Shown in pieces: positions 1 to 9,981 of a stretch of 64,000 nt of DNA (its first letter is position 1; each line of letters opens with the position of its first letter). The stretch comes from Leptolyngbya sp. CCY15150 (GTDB taxonomy: Bacteria; Cyanobacteriota; Cyanobacteriia; RECH01). Location of the stretch: the NCBI RefSeq assembly GCF_016888135.1, contig NZ_JACSWB010000276.1, positions 25,512 to 89,511 of the forward strand, written 5' to 3'. A program made the translations under genes and the position numbers. The notes beneath the pieces were generated by a model, which had not been told where the DNA came from, ran no database searches, and saw only the letters and a program-made list of their open reading frames with translations.

Positions 1-461
1 CACAGGCTGGGGGGAGAGAGACATCGAATTATTCATCACTGTACGGCAGAATCTCCCATTCAGGGACTCTTTGAACCCATCGGATGTCTGTGATCCGATC
101 ATGAGAGCTATGTAACGTTTTTTAACCATCAGGGTATTGGGCAGTGTAGCGTACTGGAACCTCAAGCGGCAAGCCGGTGGTTGAATCCAGTGTGGTATCC
201 CCGTTAAGATCTCCCAAAAGACTCGTGGCTGCGGGATGAATCAGGTGTACTGTTAAACCGATACGATGATTCCTCTGCCGATGTTTTGTACTCCTTCTTG
301 ATAGAAGTTCCCCTAGGGCGTCCACAAGAAATTCCCATGCTTGTCTATCGTGGTTCTAAGAGGCGAACGACGATCGATGCACTCGTTCTATTAGGATCGA
401 TGGACAGCACCGCTCTGGACTGTTGTAGCAGTAGCCATCTTGAATTGATTGAATCATTACG
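1..461. other. Intergenic, no gene recognised
   Basis: No convincing gene is seen. The longest open frame is a 67-codon minus-strand frame from a GTG at 325, with no recognisable domain and no clear ribosome-binding site. The promoter of the following cyclase gene should lie in the last 100 bases, but no clear -35/-10 pair stands out. Confidence 0.5.
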
Positions 462-2552
462 ATGAGAGAAATCCTTTATCTAGAGGTGCCGACCCCCGAT
501 ACGGCCGCTGTTTGTACCTGGCTACAGCACGACTTTGAGCCGACTGTGGGCAAGGTGCTACCGACACCCGACGGCATTCGCATCCAGCTTGACCATCCAT
601 CGGGTGCTTCCAGGGAACCCAAAACCGCCGACCAGCTCCCCCGCGAACTTTCGGTGGTGACCTGGTCACTGCAGCGCACCACCTACCTCAAGGTGTTTCG
701 CTGGGGTAATGCCCGCTTTCCGGGAGAACAAGCCACGCTACGACGCTTGACTCAGCATCTGCGGCAGCGGTTTCCCAATCAGTATCCGGCCCCTCCAGTT
801 CTGGATCTGTCCCAGCAATCGGTCTTTGATGCCCTAGCGCCCTACTATCCCGAAACGGTGCGCCAGTTTAAGAAAATGCCCAATGGCGACTACGATCTGC
901 GGCGGGTCTATTGGTGGGAGCAGCGCTGGCGGGAGGGTGTGCGTCAACCCACTCAGCCCAAGCCCGTGGTGGTGTCCCAAAGTGGCTCAGCTCCATCTGT
1001 GGAGGCCGCCTACGACATCATTTATGTGGGAGGGGCGCTGGGAGTGCTGCATGCAGCGGTGATGGCTCGCTTGGGCTATCGGGTGCTGTTGCTGGAACGC
1101 TTACCCTTTGGACGCATGAACCGCGAGTGGAATATTTCGCGGGAGGAGTTTGAAAGTCTGCTCGACTTGGGCTTATTTACGCGGCAGGAATTTGAGTCGC
1201 TGATCGCCCGCGAATATGTGAACGGCTTTCACAAGTTTTTTGATGCCAATAACCCACCCCAGGCCAAAGCGCCGGTGCTGCAAACGCCGACGGTGTTGAA
1301 TATTGCCCTGAATTCAGACAAGCTGCTGGCCCTCTGCGGTGAAAAACTGCGGGCGGCGGGCGGTGAGATCTGGGATGAAACTGAGTTTCAGCAGGCCACG
1401 GTCTATACCGATCAGGTGATCGTGCAGGCGCGGCATTTACCTTCTGAGGGCGATCGCCAAGCCGCAGGCCAACTCTTGGTGGATGCCATGGGTACGGCCT
1501 CACCCATCGCTTGGCAACTGAATGGCGGGCGCTCCTTTGATAGCGTTTGCCCTACGGTGGGCGCGGTGATTTCCGGTGGCTTTGAGCCGGGCGTCTGGGA
1601 CGAGCAGTATGGCGATGTGCTCAATAGCCATGGGGATATTTCCCGAGGGCGGCAGTTGATTTGGGAACTGTTTCCTGGGCAAGGCGACGATCTGACCTTC
1701 TACCTCTTCCACTACCACCAGGTACATCCCGATAATCCTGGCTCCTTGCTGGAGATGTATGAAGACTTTTTCACCATCCTGCCCGAATACCGACGCTGCG
1801 ACGTCGATCAGCTCGTCTGGCAAAAGCCGACCTTTGGCTACATTCCCGGCTACTTCAGCCTCACCGGCAGCGATCGCCACGTTGCCTTCGATCGCCTAGT
1901 GGCCATTGGCGATGCTGCATCTCTGCAATCGCCCTTAGTGTTCACCGGCTTCGGGTCGCTGGTACGCAACTTGGCCCGCCTCACCCATTTGCTGGATACG
2001 GCCCTGCGCCACGATTTGTTGACCCGTCCCTACCTCGATCAGATTCGCGCCTATCAAAGCAATGTGGCCGTCACCTGGATTTTCTCCAAAGGCATGATGG
2101 TGCCGACGGGGCGATCGCTGCCGCCGCAAATGATCAATGCCATGCTCAACACCTTTTTTGGCGTCTTGGCCGCCGAGCCGCCGGAGGTGGCAAATCGGTT
2201 CATCAAAGATCGCGCTAGCTGGTGGGACTTTAACCGCATGGCGCTGCGGGCCGCCTGGAAGAATCCGGCCTTGCTAGCGTGGATCTGGGAACTAGCGGGC
2301 CCCGCCGATATGGTGCGCTGGCTCTGGAGCTACATCACCTTCACCCTAGGAGCGCTGCTGGGCTGGCTGTTCCAACGTCTGCCCGCCTTTAGTCAATGGA
2401 TTCAGCCCTGGCTAGAACCACGCTTCCCAGCCCTATGGTTCTGGCTGCTGAGCCGCTACTATGCCCTGTCCTATGGCATCGGCCGCCCAGCAGCAACCTC
2501 GTTCCGCTTACCCCGCCCACCGGCAGCGATCGCCACGCCCATCCCCAAGTGA
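462..2552 (+). CDS. cruA: CruA/CruP-family lycopene cyclase, FAD-dependent (CruA-like long form)
   Basis: Membrane-associated flavoprotein of 696 residues, expected to cyclise lycopene ends in carotenoid synthesis. An N-terminal domain (about 1-170) precedes a dinucleotide-binding strand-turn-helix at about 184-212 with the variant glycine motif VGGALG. It is followed by ERLPFGRMNREW and, in the C-terminal half, the FAD-contact motif IGDAASLQSPLVFTGFGS. Hydrophobic segments near the C-terminus suggest membrane attachment. The long N-terminal domain and overall length fit the cyanobacterial CruA branch better than the shorter CruP branch; that choice comes from family knowledge, not an alignment. 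The ATG at 462 opens the domain directly. The gene is convergent with the topoisomerase gene, 21 bases apart, with no obvious terminator between. Cyclase activity is inferred; some members were first annotated only as flavin-dependent dehydrogenases. Confidence 0.85.
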   Translation: MREILYLEVPTPDTAAVCTWLQHDFEPTVGKVLPTPDGIRIQLDHPSGASREPKTADQLPRELSVVTWSLQRTTYLKVFRWGNARFPGEQATLRRLTQHLRQRFPNQYPAPPVLDLSQQSVFDALAPYYPETVRQFKKMPNGDYDLRRVYWWEQRWREGVRQPTQPKPVVVSQSGSAPSVEAAYDIIYVGGALGVLHAAVMARLGYRVLLLERLPFGRMNREWNISREEFESLLDLGLFTRQEFESLIAREYVNGFHKFFDANNPPQAKAPVLQTPTVLNIALNSDKLLALCGEKLRAAGGEIWDETEFQQATVYTDQVIVQARHLPSEGDRQAAGQLLVDAMGTASPIAWQLNGGRSFDSVCPTVGAVISGGFEPGVWDEQYGDVLNSHGDISRGRQLIWELFPGQGDDLTFYLFHYHQVHPDNPGSLLEMYEDFFTILPEYRRCDVDQLVWQKPTFGYIPGYFSLTGSDRHVAFDRLVAIGDAASLQSPLVFTGFGSLVRNLARLTHLLDTALRHDLLTRPYLDQIRAYQSNVAVTWIFSKGMMVPTGRSLPPQMINAMLNTFFGVLAAEPPEVANRFIKDRASWWDFNRMALRAAWKNPALLAWIWELAGPADMVRWLWSYITFTLGALLGWLFQRLPAFSQWIQPWLEPRFPALWFWLLSRYYALSYGIGRPAATSFRLPRPPAAIATPIPK

Positions 2553-2573
2553 CGGCACTCCAGGAACAATCCC

Positions 2574-5087
2574 CTAGCGATCCGGCGCGTCCTGGGGGGT
2601 AAAGGAAACAATACTGGCGATCACCTTCTCACCTCGGTTCGCTTTCAAGAGGCGATCGCCCGTTTCCGTAGCGCGGGCCTTGGCGACGGTATCAGACGAA
2701 AACTGGGCCGCGCGCTGGGCATCGCTGAGCAACGTTAGGTGTAGTCCCGGCTGGAGGGCAGCCAACCCGACCAAGGCATCGGTCTTCAGGGCAAATCGCA
2801 TGGCCTGCAGCCCTAGATCACCCCGATGGGCTAGGCGCAAATCCTGCACCGCCAGCCGCTTGAAATAGCCATGCTGGGTGAACAGCACCACCGCTTGATT
2901 GGGTCTAACCGCCACACAGCCCACCACGGTTTCCCCCTTACGCATACGCACGGCCGTATTGCCCTGGGCCGTGCGGGTCATCATCGGCAGTTGCTCATCA
3001 TCCACCGCAAAACGCAGCACCCGTCCGCCCGACGTACCCACCACCATCTGCTCGTCTGGTCGGGCAAAGGTGACATACTTCAGCTCATCCCCCTCCTTCA
3101 GCTTCAGCGCCGTCAGACCGCGGCTGGTGCTGCTCACCAACTCAGATACCGCCAACCGCTTGATCCGCCCCTGTTGGGTCAGCAGCACCAGATCGGGAGC
3201 GTTATGCTCCGGCAAAATGTCATAGAAGGCGATCGCTTCCTGAGTTTCTTGGGCACTCGGCGGCAGCAAGCTGATGAATGCCGTGCCCCGAGAGTTGCGG
3301 GGCGTGGGCGGAATATCGGCCACATTCACGGTGAAGGCCTTGCCGGTACTGGTCAACACCAACAGGGTTTGCTTCGTCGTAGCAGCGATCGCCTGCAGGG
3401 GAATATCGTCATAGTCATGCAGGGTCGCTTCTTGGACATCCCGCTGTTCTTGGGCCTTTTCAAACGCCCGGGGCGATCGCCGCTGCACATAGCCTCGGCT
3501 GGTGAATTCTAGCACCACCTCTTCCGCCTGGGTTGCCTCCTCCTCCTGCAGTTGATCAATACGGCGAGATTCCGCTGCCCGCTCAGCCTCGCTCTGAATC
3601 CGGGTGCGGCGTTCATCGCCATGCTGCCGCTTCAGGGCCCGCAGTTCCTTTTTCAGCGCCTTCAATAATTCTCGGCGATCGCCCAGCAGGGTACGCAGAT
3701 CCTCCCGGCGGCGGTTGAGACTTTCATACTCGGTTTGGAGATTTTGGCGCTCCAGACCGGTCAAGCGGCGTAGGGGCATGGAAAGAATCGCATCGGCTTG
3801 GCGATCGCTAAAGTCAAACTGGTTTTGCAGCGTCAGTTTAGCCGTTGTGCCATCGGGAGCACTGCGGAGAATGTCGATCACCTCATCCAAATTGGCTAGG
3901 GCAGAGAGCAGACCATGCACCAGATGGATGCGAGTTTCCACCCGCTCTAGCTCATGGTTATATTGGCGGGTGAGCGTCTCTTCGCGAAACTGTAGAAACT
4001 GCTGCAGCACCTCCCGCAGCGGCATTTGGCGCGGCTGCCCGTCCACCAACGCCAGCATGATGGTGCCGAAGTTGGTTTGCAACGGCGTCATCTTGTACAT
4101 GCGGTTGAGAATTTTTTGGGCATTGGCCTCCCGCTTCAGCTCAATCACCACCCGCATACCATCGCGATCGCTCTCATCACGAATATCTGAAATTCCCTGG
4201 ATGCGACCTTGGTTCACCAAGTCGGCCAGCTTCTCAATCCAAGCCGCCTTATTCACCTGAAACGGCAGTTCTGTGACCACAATCGCCGATCGCCGCTGCC
4301 GTCCACGTCCACCGGGAATCTCTTCAAACTGGGCAATGCCTCGCACCGGAATACTGCCCCGTCCCGTCAAATAGGCATCGCGGATGCCCTCCGTGCCAAT
4401 AATCTCGCCGCCGGTGGGAAAATCTGGGCCGGGAATAATCTCCAGCAAATGCTCATCGGGCAAGGTGGGACGATCAATCAAGGCAATCAGACCATCGACA
4501 ATTTCACCCAAATGATGGGGCGGAATGTTGGTAGCCATGCCCACAGCAATTCCCGAGCAGCCATTTAACAGCAGGAAGGGCAACTGGGCCGGCAAGACAA
4601 TTGGCTCTTGCTGGGAGTTGTCAAAGTTGCCGATGAAGTCCACCGTGGCTTCACCAATTTCCGCCAGCAAGGCCTCATTGCCAATGGAGGCCAGGCGAGT
4701 TTCGGTGTAGCGCATAGCCGCCGGTGGATCGTTATCCACGGAGCCGAAGTTGCCATGCCCTGCCAACACCGGATAGCGGCTGGAAAAATCTTGCACCATC
4801 CGCACCAGGGCATCATAGACCGCCTGATCGCCGTGGGGGTGATACTTCCCCAACACATCCCCCACCACCCGGGCGCATTTCCGATAGGGGCGATCGGGGG
4901 TGAGCCCCAGTTCATGCATGGCGTAAAGAATGCGGCGATGCACCGGCTTCAAGCCATCTCGCACATCGGGCAAAGCCCGTCCGACAATCACGCTCATGGC
5001 ATATTCCAAGTAGGAACGCTGCACCTCGGTATGCAAGGCGGTGGGTACGACTTGTCCTGAAGAAAGAATATTGAGCTGCTTTGCCAT
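2574..5087 (-). CDS. gyrA: Type IIA DNA topoisomerase subunit A (GyrA/ParC-like paralogue)
   Basis: DNA-cleaving subunit of a gyrase or topoisomerase IV, 837 residues from the chosen start. The breakage-reunion domain has the catalytic tyrosine at about 127 (AAMRYTE) and the region [13 protein letters not shown] at 80-92. The C-terminal part carries several beta-pinwheel blades. The start was set at 5087 because AAGGA lies upstream at good spacing and the family begins here; a longer frame to 5213 adds 42 unfamiliar residues. The canonical GyrA-box (QRRGGKG) expected at the first blade is not seen: the equivalent stretch reads [17 protein letters not shown]. Cyanobacteria usually carry two A-subunit paralogues, and this looks like the second, ParC-like one. 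Gln88 occupies the position of E. coli GyrA Ser83. Confidence 0.88.
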   Translation of the reverse strand: MAKQLNILSSGQVVPTALHTEVQRSYLEYAMSVIVGRALPDVRDGLKPVHRRILYAMHELGLTPDRPYRKCARVVGDVLGKYHPHGDQAVYDALVRMVQDFSSRYPVLAGHGNFGSVDNDPPAAMRYTETRLASIGNEALLAEIGEATVDFIGNFDNSQQEPIVLPAQLPFLLLNGCSGIAVGMATNIPPHHLGEIVDGLIALIDRPTLPDEHLLEIIPGPDFPTGGEIIGTEGIRDAYLTGRGSIPVRGIAQFEEIPGGRGRQRRSAIVVTELPFQVNKAAWIEKLADLVNQGRIQGISDIRDESDRDGMRVVIELKREANAQKILNRMYKMTPLQTNFGTIMLALVDGQPRQMPLREVLQQFLQFREETLTRQYNHELERVETRIHLVHGLLSALANLDEVIDILRSAPDGTTAKLTLQNQFDFSDRQADAILSMPLRRLTGLERQNLQTEYESLNRRREDLRTLLGDRRELLKALKKELRALKRQHGDERRTRIQSEAERAAESRRIDQLQEEEATQAEEVVLEFTSRGYVQRRSPRAFEKAQEQRDVQEATLHDYDDIPLQAIAATTKQTLLVLTSTGKAFTVNVADIPPTPRNSRGTAFISLLPPSAQETQEAIAFYDILPEHNAPDLVLLTQQGRIKRLAVSELVSSTSRGLTALKLKEGDELKYVTFARPDEQMVVGTSGGRVLRFAVDDEQLPMMTRTAQGNTAVRMRKGETVVGCVAVRPNQAVVLFTQHGYFKRLAVQDLRLAHRGDLGLQAMRFALKTDALVGLAALQPGLHLTLLSDAQRAAQFSSDTVAKARATETGDRLLKANRGEKVIASIVSFTPQDAPDR

Positions 5088-5754
5088 GAAGTTTGTCCTT
5101 AAATTCCCAATGGTGCGGTCATCCGGAGGGCGATCGCCCATTCTACATTCAATCTGGTTTAAGCCAAGCTGGTTTGGGCCAGGTTTGGACGAGTGCAACC
5201 ATCTCAGTGCCATCTGCTAGGGGCTGAACACTAGATGTGCCGCATCAATCTTGTATCCTACGATGAGTTGCCCATGGAGGCGCGGGATTTTGAGCAAGAT
5301 CCGATCGCCCCCCAGAGCATCCTGCCATCCTGGATCTAGGTCACCCTGTTCTATCAACTTGTTCTATCAACTTACTGTATCGCTCCTGTATCTACCGTAG
5401 ACTGAGCAACCAGATTCATGCCATCTTCAGACAAGAGCGCGATCGCTCCCCAGAGATGACACCAGACAGGGCCGCGATCGCCTGCTCTTTGCATCCGCTA
5501 CACTCATGGAAACAGATTGTTGATCGCCTTGTTGATCGCCATCGGGGCGATCGCCCTAGCTCTGTTTGTAGAGATTTGGTCAAGTCTTCTGCTCAGAGAT
5601 TCAAAAGCGTCCCGTCTTAGGGTAAAGATTGATGTGGATTGCCATGATCGATGGTAGCGATCGCCGGTTGTATCTCCATCGATCTGCCCAGGTTGCCCCC
5701 TATTTCCTAACGTCACTGATTGATAAACTACCCAAGGCTTGCGAGGAGTTGTCC
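5088..5754. other. Intergenic region with no firm gene
   Basis: Contains the leader of the topoisomerase gene and that of the response regulator. A 34-codon frame at 5234-5338 (plus, from ATG) and a hydrophobic TTG-initiated frame near 5521 were considered, but neither has a good ribosome-binding site. Several HIP1 palindromes are present. No RNA gene is recognised. Confidence 0.5.
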
Positions 5755-6153
5755 ATGAAAACAGTCCTGATCGTCGAAGATGACCCGGTGAATGCACGGG
5801 TTTTTTCCAAGATTTTGACAAAGCGAGCGGGCTTGGCGGTCAAGCATACGGAAAATGTGGATGAGGTGATGGAGGCGGCCCAGGGTCACCAAGTGGACGT
5901 CATCCTGATGGATGTATCCCTAGCAAGGAGTATGTATCGCGGGAAACCCGTTGATGGCATTAAGATCACTCAGTTGCTGAAGGCCGATCCCGAAACCGCA
6001 GACCTGCCAATTATTTTGGTCACAGCCCATGCCATGGAGGGCGATCGCGAACATTTTTTAGCCCAGAGCGGGGCCGATGGCTACATCACCAAACCCGTTA
6101 TCGACCATCAGCTTTTTGTGGATCAAATCATGGCCGTCATGCCTCAGGATTAA
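5755..6153 (+). CDS. Single-domain response regulator (CheY/DivK type)
   Basis: Stand-alone phosphoacceptor receiver domain of 132 residues with no output domain. The acidic pair is in VEDDP at the N-terminus, the phosphoacceptor aspartate is in VILMDVSLA, the conserved Thr region is ILVTAHAM and the lysine is in YITKPV. The insertion after the phosphoacceptor loop resembles PatA/DivK-like cyanobacterial receivers. The start at 5755 was chosen over an upstream frame because GAGGAG lies six bases before it. The stop is only one base from the probable TTG start of the hydrolase gene downstream, so the two are probably cotranscribed. No partner kinase is adjacent; the decayed kinase-like protein at 8500-9981 is nearby but not linked. 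Confidence 0.9.
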   Translation: MKTVLIVEDDPVNARVFSKILTKRAGLAVKHTENVDEVMEAAQGHQVDVILMDVSLARSMYRGKPVDGIKITQLLKADPETADLPIILVTAHAMEGDREHFLAQSGADGYITKPVIDHQLFVDQIMAVMPQD

Positions 6154-6154
6154 G

Positions 6155-7384
6155 TTGATACAATTGTACTACATCAAGAGCCGGATCCTAGGGGCGGGGC
6201 GATCGCTGCTGGCCACCCTCCATCGCCTGAGAACCGGACTGAACTGGATAGGCTGGGCAGGTCTAGGTATGGCGATCGCCCTCAGTCTTGTCCTCACGCC
6301 CGTAGCCCTGTCATCCGCCCCCCAGACAGAGATTCGCGGCGTGTGGTTGACCAACGTAGACAGCGACGTTCTGTTTTCTCGTTCATCCCTCAACCAAGCC
6401 GTCCGCCGTTTGCAGCGACTCCATTTCAACACCCTCTATCCCACCGTCTGGAACTGGGGCTATACCCTCTATCCCAGCAAGGTAGCGCAGCGAGATATTG
6501 GGCGATCGCTCTATCCCCATCCCGGTCTAAGCGATCGCGATCTGCTAGCAGAATTGGTGCAGCAAGGACATCGGCGCGGGCTCAGCGTCATTCCCTGGGT
6601 CGAGTTTGGCCTCATGGCTCCCGCCGGTTCAGAGCTGGTGCATCGCCATCCCGACTGGGTGACCCAGCGCTCCGACGGCAGTCAGATTATCCTAGAAGGC
6701 GGCGTCCATCCCCGCGTTTGGCTGAATCCAGCCCATCCTGGCGTCCAGAGGTTTTTGGTGGACTTGGTCACCGAACTGGTCAGTCAGTACGACATCGACG
6801 GCATCCAGTTTGATGACCATCTGGGTATGCCCGTGGAGCTAGGCTACGACGAGTACAGCCTGGGTCTCTATCGGCAAGCCCATGAGGGGGCAGATCCACC
6901 CACAGATATCCACGATCCTGCCTGGATGCGCTGGCGAGCCGACCAGGTCACCAACCTAGCAGAACAGATCTTCTATGCCGTCAAAGCCGTCCGTCCCGAC
7001 TGTCTGGTGGCGCTGTCGCCCAACCCCCGCGAGTTTGCCTATGACATGTACCTGCAAGACTGGTGGAACTGGACGCAGCGCGGCTTTGTGGAAGAGCTGA
7101 TCGTGCAGCTTTACCGCAGTGACATGGATCGCTTCCGGGAGGAATTGGATCAACCCGAGATTGAACAGGCCCACATTCCCCTAGGCGTTGGCATCCTCAC
7201 GGGTCTACGCAACCGCCCGGTGGAGATGGATCTGATTGCCGAACAGGTGCAAACCGTGCGCGATCGCCATCTGGCAGGCGTATCGTTTTTCTTCTATGAA
7301 AGCTTAGGCGATCGCGATCGCCAATTTCGCCGACTTTTCCCCGATCCGGTTCCCCGGCAAGAACTTGCCTTAGGATCGGAATGA
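6155..7384 (+). CDS. Glycoside hydrolase-like protein, DUF187/GHL10 family, secreted
   Basis: Predicted exported hydrolase of about 409 residues. It has a hydrophobic N-terminal segment ending near VALSSAPQ, then the GHL10 signature IRGVWLTNVDSDVLFS. TIM-barrel landmarks follow: NTLYPTVWNWG, VIPWVEFG, DGIQFDDHLG (a likely acidic active-site strand) and LVALSPNP. The family is thought to act on glycans or peptidoglycan-linked sugars, but the substrate is unknown. The start is uncertain. TTG at 6155 has AGGA five bases upstream and directly follows the response regulator stop; ATG at 6269 would leave only the signal-peptide core. An ATG at 6077 lies inside the upstream gene and is less likely. 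Confidence 0.82.
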   Translation: MIQLYYIKSRILGAGRSLLATLHRLRTGLNWIGWAGLGMAIALSLVLTPVALSSAPQTEIRGVWLTNVDSDVLFSRSSLNQAVRRLQRLHFNTLYPTVWNWGYTLYPSKVAQRDIGRSLYPHPGLSDRDLLAELVQQGHRRGLSVIPWVEFGLMAPAGSELVHRHPDWVTQRSDGSQIILEGGVHPRVWLNPAHPGVQRFLVDLVTELVSQYDIDGIQFDDHLGMPVELGYDEYSLGLYRQAHEGADPPTDIHDPAWMRWRADQVTNLAEQIFYAVKAVRPDCLVALSPNPREFAYDMYLQDWWNWTQRGFVEELIVQLYRSDMDRFREELDQPEIEQAHIPLGVGILTGLRNRPVEMDLIAEQVQTVRDRHLAGVSFFFYESLGDRDRQFRRLFPDPVPRQELALGSE

Positions 7385-7427
7385 TGCGCCGGTGGCCTGA
7401 TGCTTACTTAATAGTGATGGATGTAAG

Positions 7428-7501
7428 GGCGAACGATGGGACTCGAACCCACGAATGGCGGGACCACAACCCGCTGCCTTAACCTCTTGGCTACGCTCGC
7501 C
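7428..7501 (-). tRNA. tRNA-His (anticodon GTG)
   Basis: Cloverleaf read on the minus strand. The 7-bp acceptor GCGAGCG pairs with CGTTCGC, with one G-U. The base before it is an encoded G (the -1 guanosine typical of tRNA-His), facing discriminator C73. The anticodon stem GCGGG/CCCGC encloses loop TTGTGGT with anticodon GTG. The T-arm loop is TTCGAGT. CCA is not encoded, so the 3' end must be added, which fits the tRNA nucleotidyltransferase at 33687-36488. Confidence 0.96.
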
Positions 7502-7556
7502 ACGTGTCTTCTTCAGTTTAATATCATAACACTGTGTCTCTCTTCTTTGCAAACCG

Positions 7557-8492
7557 ATGAAAGTTCAGATCAAACTTGGGAGGCTACAGGTTAGTTTTCC
7601 CGGCGGAGCCGATGATGCCAGCGGCTGGACGATTTTGGGGGCGCGATCGCAGCCCTACCTATTTCTGCTGCCAGCCCTCTTAGTGTTGACGCTCACCGTC
7701 TTTTGGCCAGCCCTCCAGGCCTTCTTCCTCAGCTTCACCCTCTACGAATACGACATCACCCAACCGCCCCGCTGGGTGGGGTTGGCCAACTTTCAGCGCC
7801 TTTGGAGCGACCCTGTCTTTTGGAAAACGCTCACCAATACGCTGATCTACCTCGTCGGCGTAGTGCCTATTTTGACCCTGATTCCCCTAGGACTTGCCAT
7901 CTTAGTTAACCAGCGGCTGCCGGGAATTCACTGGTTTCGCGCCGCCTACTACACCCCCGTGGTCATTTCCATGGTGGTAGCAGGCATTGCCTGGCGCTGG
8001 CTGTATGCAGAAACAGGGTTGCTCAACCAACTGCTGCGGGGATTGCACCTGTCAGACATGGGTCTACCCTGGCTCACCAGTCCCAACTTCGCCCTCTATA
8101 GCGTCATGGCCGTCACCATCTGGAAAGGGTTGGGATACTACATGGTGATCTACCTGGCAGGTTTGCAGGGCATTCCCCCCGAACTCTATGAAGCGGGAGC
8201 GATCGACGGTTCCGATGGCTGGCAACGGCATTGGGATATCACGCTGCCCCTCATGCGTCCCTATCTCTTTTTAGTCGCGGTGATCTCCGCTATCTCTGCC
8301 ACCAAGGTCTTTGAGGAAGTCTACATCATGACCAAAGGGCAACCCCTCAATAGTTCCAAAACCTTGGTGTATTACGTTTATGAACAGGCTTTTGAAACCC
8401 TAGAGATCAGCTATGCCTGCACCGTGGGCCTGGTGATGTTCTTGGTCATCCTGGGGCTATCGTTGCTGCGCCTGAGCCTGGGCCGCCCCTAG
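7557..8492 (+). CDS. Sugar-type ABC transporter permease (MalF/UgpA-like)
   Basis: Integral membrane permease of 311 residues with about six transmembrane segments, beginning with YLFLLPALLVLTLTVFWPA at about 32-50. The cytoplasmic EAA loop that contacts the ATPase reads YEAGAIDGSDGW...ITLPLMRP at about 212-235. It belongs to binding-protein-dependent transport systems for sugars or glycerol-phosphate-like solutes. No solute-binding protein, second permease or ATPase is adjacent, so partners must be encoded elsewhere, as is common in cyanobacteria. The stop is only seven bases from that of the convergent sensor gene. Substrate cannot be inferred. Confidence 0.88.
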   Translation: MKVQIKLGRLQVSFPGGADDASGWTILGARSQPYLFLLPALLVLTLTVFWPALQAFFLSFTLYEYDITQPPRWVGLANFQRLWSDPVFWKTLTNTLIYLVGVVPILTLIPLGLAILVNQRLPGIHWFRAAYYTPVVISMVVAGIAWRWLYAETGLLNQLLRGLHLSDMGLPWLTSPNFALYSVMAVTIWKGLGYYMVIYLAGLQGIPPELYEAGAIDGSDGWQRHWDITLPLMRPYLFLVAVISAISATKVFEEVYIMTKGQPLNSSKTLVYYVYEQAFETLEISYACTVGLVMFLVILGLSLLRLSLGRP

Positions 8493-8499
8493 TCGTTCC

Positions 8500-9981
8500 C
8501 TAGCTAGCCGTAGACTGAGGTACATCATCCGCACTGGTTAAACGCGGCAGGGTGATCAGGTAGCGAATGCCCGTATCGCTGGTTTGCACCATCAGCTCCC
8601 CACCATGGCGCTCCGCCAAGTGCCGACTGAGTTCCATCCCCAACACCTGTCGAGTTTTCACCCCATGGGCCGACGAGTCTGCCATCGTCGCCACGGCCGT
8701 GGATGACTCCAGCGATCGCCTTGCTGCCCGAGACGAGGCGGTGGAGCGATCGCGCCCCTCCCCATGAGCCTCAGATAGCCCATCGGCCGATAGATTGGGA
8801 GACGCATCGGCCTGTAAACCGTCCTCTAGCCATGGATGGGCAGACCATAGCAGCATATGCAACTGCTCCGCTTTCCGGGAAACATGAATATGGATGATGC
8901 TGTCGGCGTTGGAGGATTGGATCATGCCAAAGGCTAGGTGGTAGAGCATTTGCCGCACCTTGTCCTTGTCTAGCAGCCAAATACGATGCCCCGGCTCCAC
9001 CGAGAGCTGGAGGGTAATGCCCCGCCGCTGTGCTAAGGCTTCTAAGGGCTGGAGCGCCTGCTGCCCCAACATCTCAGCATCCACGGGCGCTAGATCCAGG
9101 GCGCGATCGCCATCATCTAACCGCCCCAGTTCTAAAATTTCATTGACCACCGCCAGCAGGTATTGACCACTGCTGTGAACCACATCCAGATATTCTTTTT
9201 GCTTCTCCGTCAGGGGGCCATAGATTTCCCGTTGGAGCACACTCGTCATGCCCAACACCGACGTGAGGGGAGTGGTTAAATCATGGGTCATCTGCACGAT
9301 CAAATCGGTGCGCACCTGCCGGGGATCGTGGATAGACGAGGGGGGCAGGGCAGATGGTGCAGGTGTGGCAAGGGCATGGGATGGTTCGGGATTGGGCAAG
9401 GCTGGGATGGCAGTGAGCGATCGCTTCAGAACCTGATTGCGTTCATATTCGCTCATGCCCCAGCGGGCAATCATTTCTAAAAAGGTGATCTCTTGGGACG
9501 TGAAGGAGCGCGGCACTAGATCCATCACCGCCAAGCTACCGAGGCAAAACCCTTGAGCATTCAGCAAGGGCACGCCCAGGTAGGCCTGAATGCCATAGCG
9601 CTGCACCAACAGGCCATCTTTATAGGCCGGTTCGATAGAGGCATGGTCGATGGTGAGCGATCGCCGCCGAGTAATCACCTGGTCACAAAACGCTTCACAA
9701 CGGGGCAATTGGCGAGAGGTAGCCAGGTCATTCATCAACCCCAACCGCGATAGACCCACGGCATAGCGCAACCATTGGCGATCGCGATCCACCAATCCCA
9801 GAATACAAATTGGGGCATGGATGAAATGGGCCGCGGTTTGGGTCGCTTCCTCGAAGACGGGTAAATTCTCGGTGTCTAATAAACCAGATTCAGCTAACGC
9901 TTGCAGGCGATACTGTTCATGCTCTTGGTTTAGTGGTTGATCAAGTCGTCCAAACATAGTGTTTCCAGGGTTGCTCATCAT
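8500..9981 (-). CDS. GAF-domain sensor protein with degenerate histidine-kinase core
   Basis: 493-residue soluble protein. A GAF domain spans about 40-180, a Pro/Ala linker about 190-220, and a DHp dimerisation/H-box helix (MTHDLTTPLTSVLG) has its phosphorylatable histidine at about 233. The expected catalytic ATPase domain is unusual. The N-box region reads VRQMLYHLAFGMIQSS without the usual asparagine pair. No DxGxG-type G1 box is found, and the segment is interrupted by a low-complexity Ser/Ala/Asp stretch. Only the last helix-strand (SRHLAERHGGELMVQ) looks regular. It may be a scaffold or phosphatase rather than an active kinase, although related cyanobacterial proteins share the pattern, which argues against a recent defect. 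No cognate regulator is adjacent. Confidence 0.85.
   Translation of the reverse strand: MMSNPGNTMFGRLDQPLNQEHEQYRLQALAESGLLDTENLPVFEEATQTAAHFIHAPICILGLVDRDRQWLRYAVGLSRLGLMNDLATSRQLPRCEAFCDQVITRRRSLTIDHASIEPAYKDGLLVQRYGIQAYLGVPLLNAQGFCLGSLAVMDLVPRSFTSQEITFLEMIARWGMSEYERNQVLKRSLTAIPALPNPEPSHALATPAPSALPPSSIHDPRQVRTDLIVQMTHDLTTPLTSVLGMTSVLQREIYGPLTEKQKEYLDVVHSSGQYLLAVVNEILELGRLDDGDRALDLAPVDAEMLGQQALQPLEALAQRRGITLQLSVEPGHRIWLLDKDKVRQMLYHLAFGMIQSSNADSIIHIHVSRKAEQLHMLLWSAHPWLEDGLQADASPNLSADGLSEAHGEGRDRSTASSRAARRSLESSTAVATMADSSAHGVKTRQVLGMELSRHLAERHGGELMVQTSDTGIRYLITLPRLTSADDVPQSTAS

Noticed and set aside
122..325. 67-codon minus-strand frame from GTG
   Set aside because: No domain, no ribosome-binding site; a GDLNGD stretch resembling a dockerin loop is too short to support a call.
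5234..5338. 34-codon frame (MCRINLVSYDEL...)
   Set aside because: Plausible composition but no good ribosome-binding site and too short to support without conservation data.
5521..5660. Hydrophobic TTG-initiated frame resembling a single-helix photosystem protein
   Set aside because: Arises from repeated ttgatcgcc and HIP1 sequence; no ATG and no match to known small photosynthesis proteins.
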